64,000 nt of DNA, taken from contig NZ_OLMK01000009.1 of assembly GCF_900290235.1 (NCBI RefSeq), positions 124,001 to 188,000 of the forward strand, written 5' to 3'. Both the position numbers and the translations under genes were made by a program. Numbering within the stretch: the stretch's first letter is position 1; each line of letters opens with the position of its first letter. Shown here in pieces: positions 63,964 to 64,000 of this stretch. The DNA is from Streptomyces sp. MA5143a (GTDB taxonomy: Bacteria > Actinomycetota > Actinomycetes > Streptomycetales > Streptomycetaceae). The notes beneath the pieces are model-generated. The model ran no database searches. It was not told where the DNA came from and saw nothing but the letters and a program-made list of their open reading frames with translations.

Positions 63964-64000
63964 TGTTCGGACGAGGCCATCCTGCTGCGGTCGGGGCATG
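63964..64000 (+). repeat. third copy of IS110 left end, cut by window edge
   Basis: The last 37 bases (starting TGTTCGGACGAGGCC and ending GGGGCATG) match the left-end part of R1 near 57838 and of R2 near 62562. They start only eight bases after the transposase stop, which suggests a second IS110 copy or end in tandem. Confidence 0.65.

Overview
The window is high-GC actinobacterial DNA and almost certainly comes from a Streptomyces chromosome. GTG starts are common, third codon positions are mostly G or C, and rare TTA codons occur. Gene families typical of the genus are present: modular type I PKS, an AllR-type ureide locus, ROK kinase, mycothiol-era enzymes and SAV_2336-type vWA proteins. 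From memory, the order malate synthase - AllR - allantoinase - allantoicase - two-component system - ROK kinase - SNF2 helicase - SWIM protein resembles a conserved block in S. coelicolor. I could not check this by search.

Region A (1-15.6 kb) is the edge of a small polyketide biosynthetic cluster. Two dissimilar flavin-dependent halogenases run leftward; the second is cut by the window edge. Two PKS genes run rightward: acyl/aryl-CoA-ligase - dead KR - ACP - KS - AT - ACP, then KS - AT - ACP - TE. A crotonase and an aromatic-acid-type MFS transporter follow. The reading is a carboxylic-acid starter extended twice by malonyl units without reduction, released by a TE and halogenated. The first PKS gene has a TTA codon in its second ACP, which suggests bldA control. 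Between PKS and crotonase lies the wreck of an Sfp-type phosphopantetheinyl transferase.

Region B (15.7-40.1 kb) is conserved chromosomal housekeeping: a HipA-like kinase with a SelW-type redox protein, malate synthase, a MobA-like transferase, the ureide regulon (IclR regulator, allantoinase, allantoicase), a histidine kinase and response regulator split by an aldo/keto reductase, a P450, a divergent Gfo/Idh oxidoreductase and GntR regulator, a ROK sugar kinase with a membrane partner, and an SNF2 helicase with a SWIM-zinc-finger protein. Allantoin degradation yields glyoxylate, which malate synthase consumes. Matching inverted repeats upstream of aceB and allB suggest one regulator controls both.

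Region C (about 40.35 kb to the window end) looks like an inserted accessory island. A 3-oxoadipate enol-lactonase gene stops after 35 codons at the junction. Inside are a 1462-residue NACHT/STAND-like NTPase with a C-terminal PD-(D/E)xK nuclease, a 3-kb graveyard of IS110, Tn3 and IS3 remnants, and a tightly coupled leftward four-gene operon: alpha/beta hydrolase, caspase-like VMAP protein, MoxR AAA+ ATPase, and a giant vWA protein carrying two sigma-1.1-like repeats, a GntR winged helix and a ParA/MinD ATPase. Next come a divergent transmembrane Ser/Thr kinase, a 56-residue membrane protein, an HTH-Z1 helicase-like ATPase with palindromic operators, and an intact IS110 element with repeated left ends. 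The island reads as a defence or biological-conflict island. The four-gene VMAP operon is the strongest candidate for an undescribed variant system.
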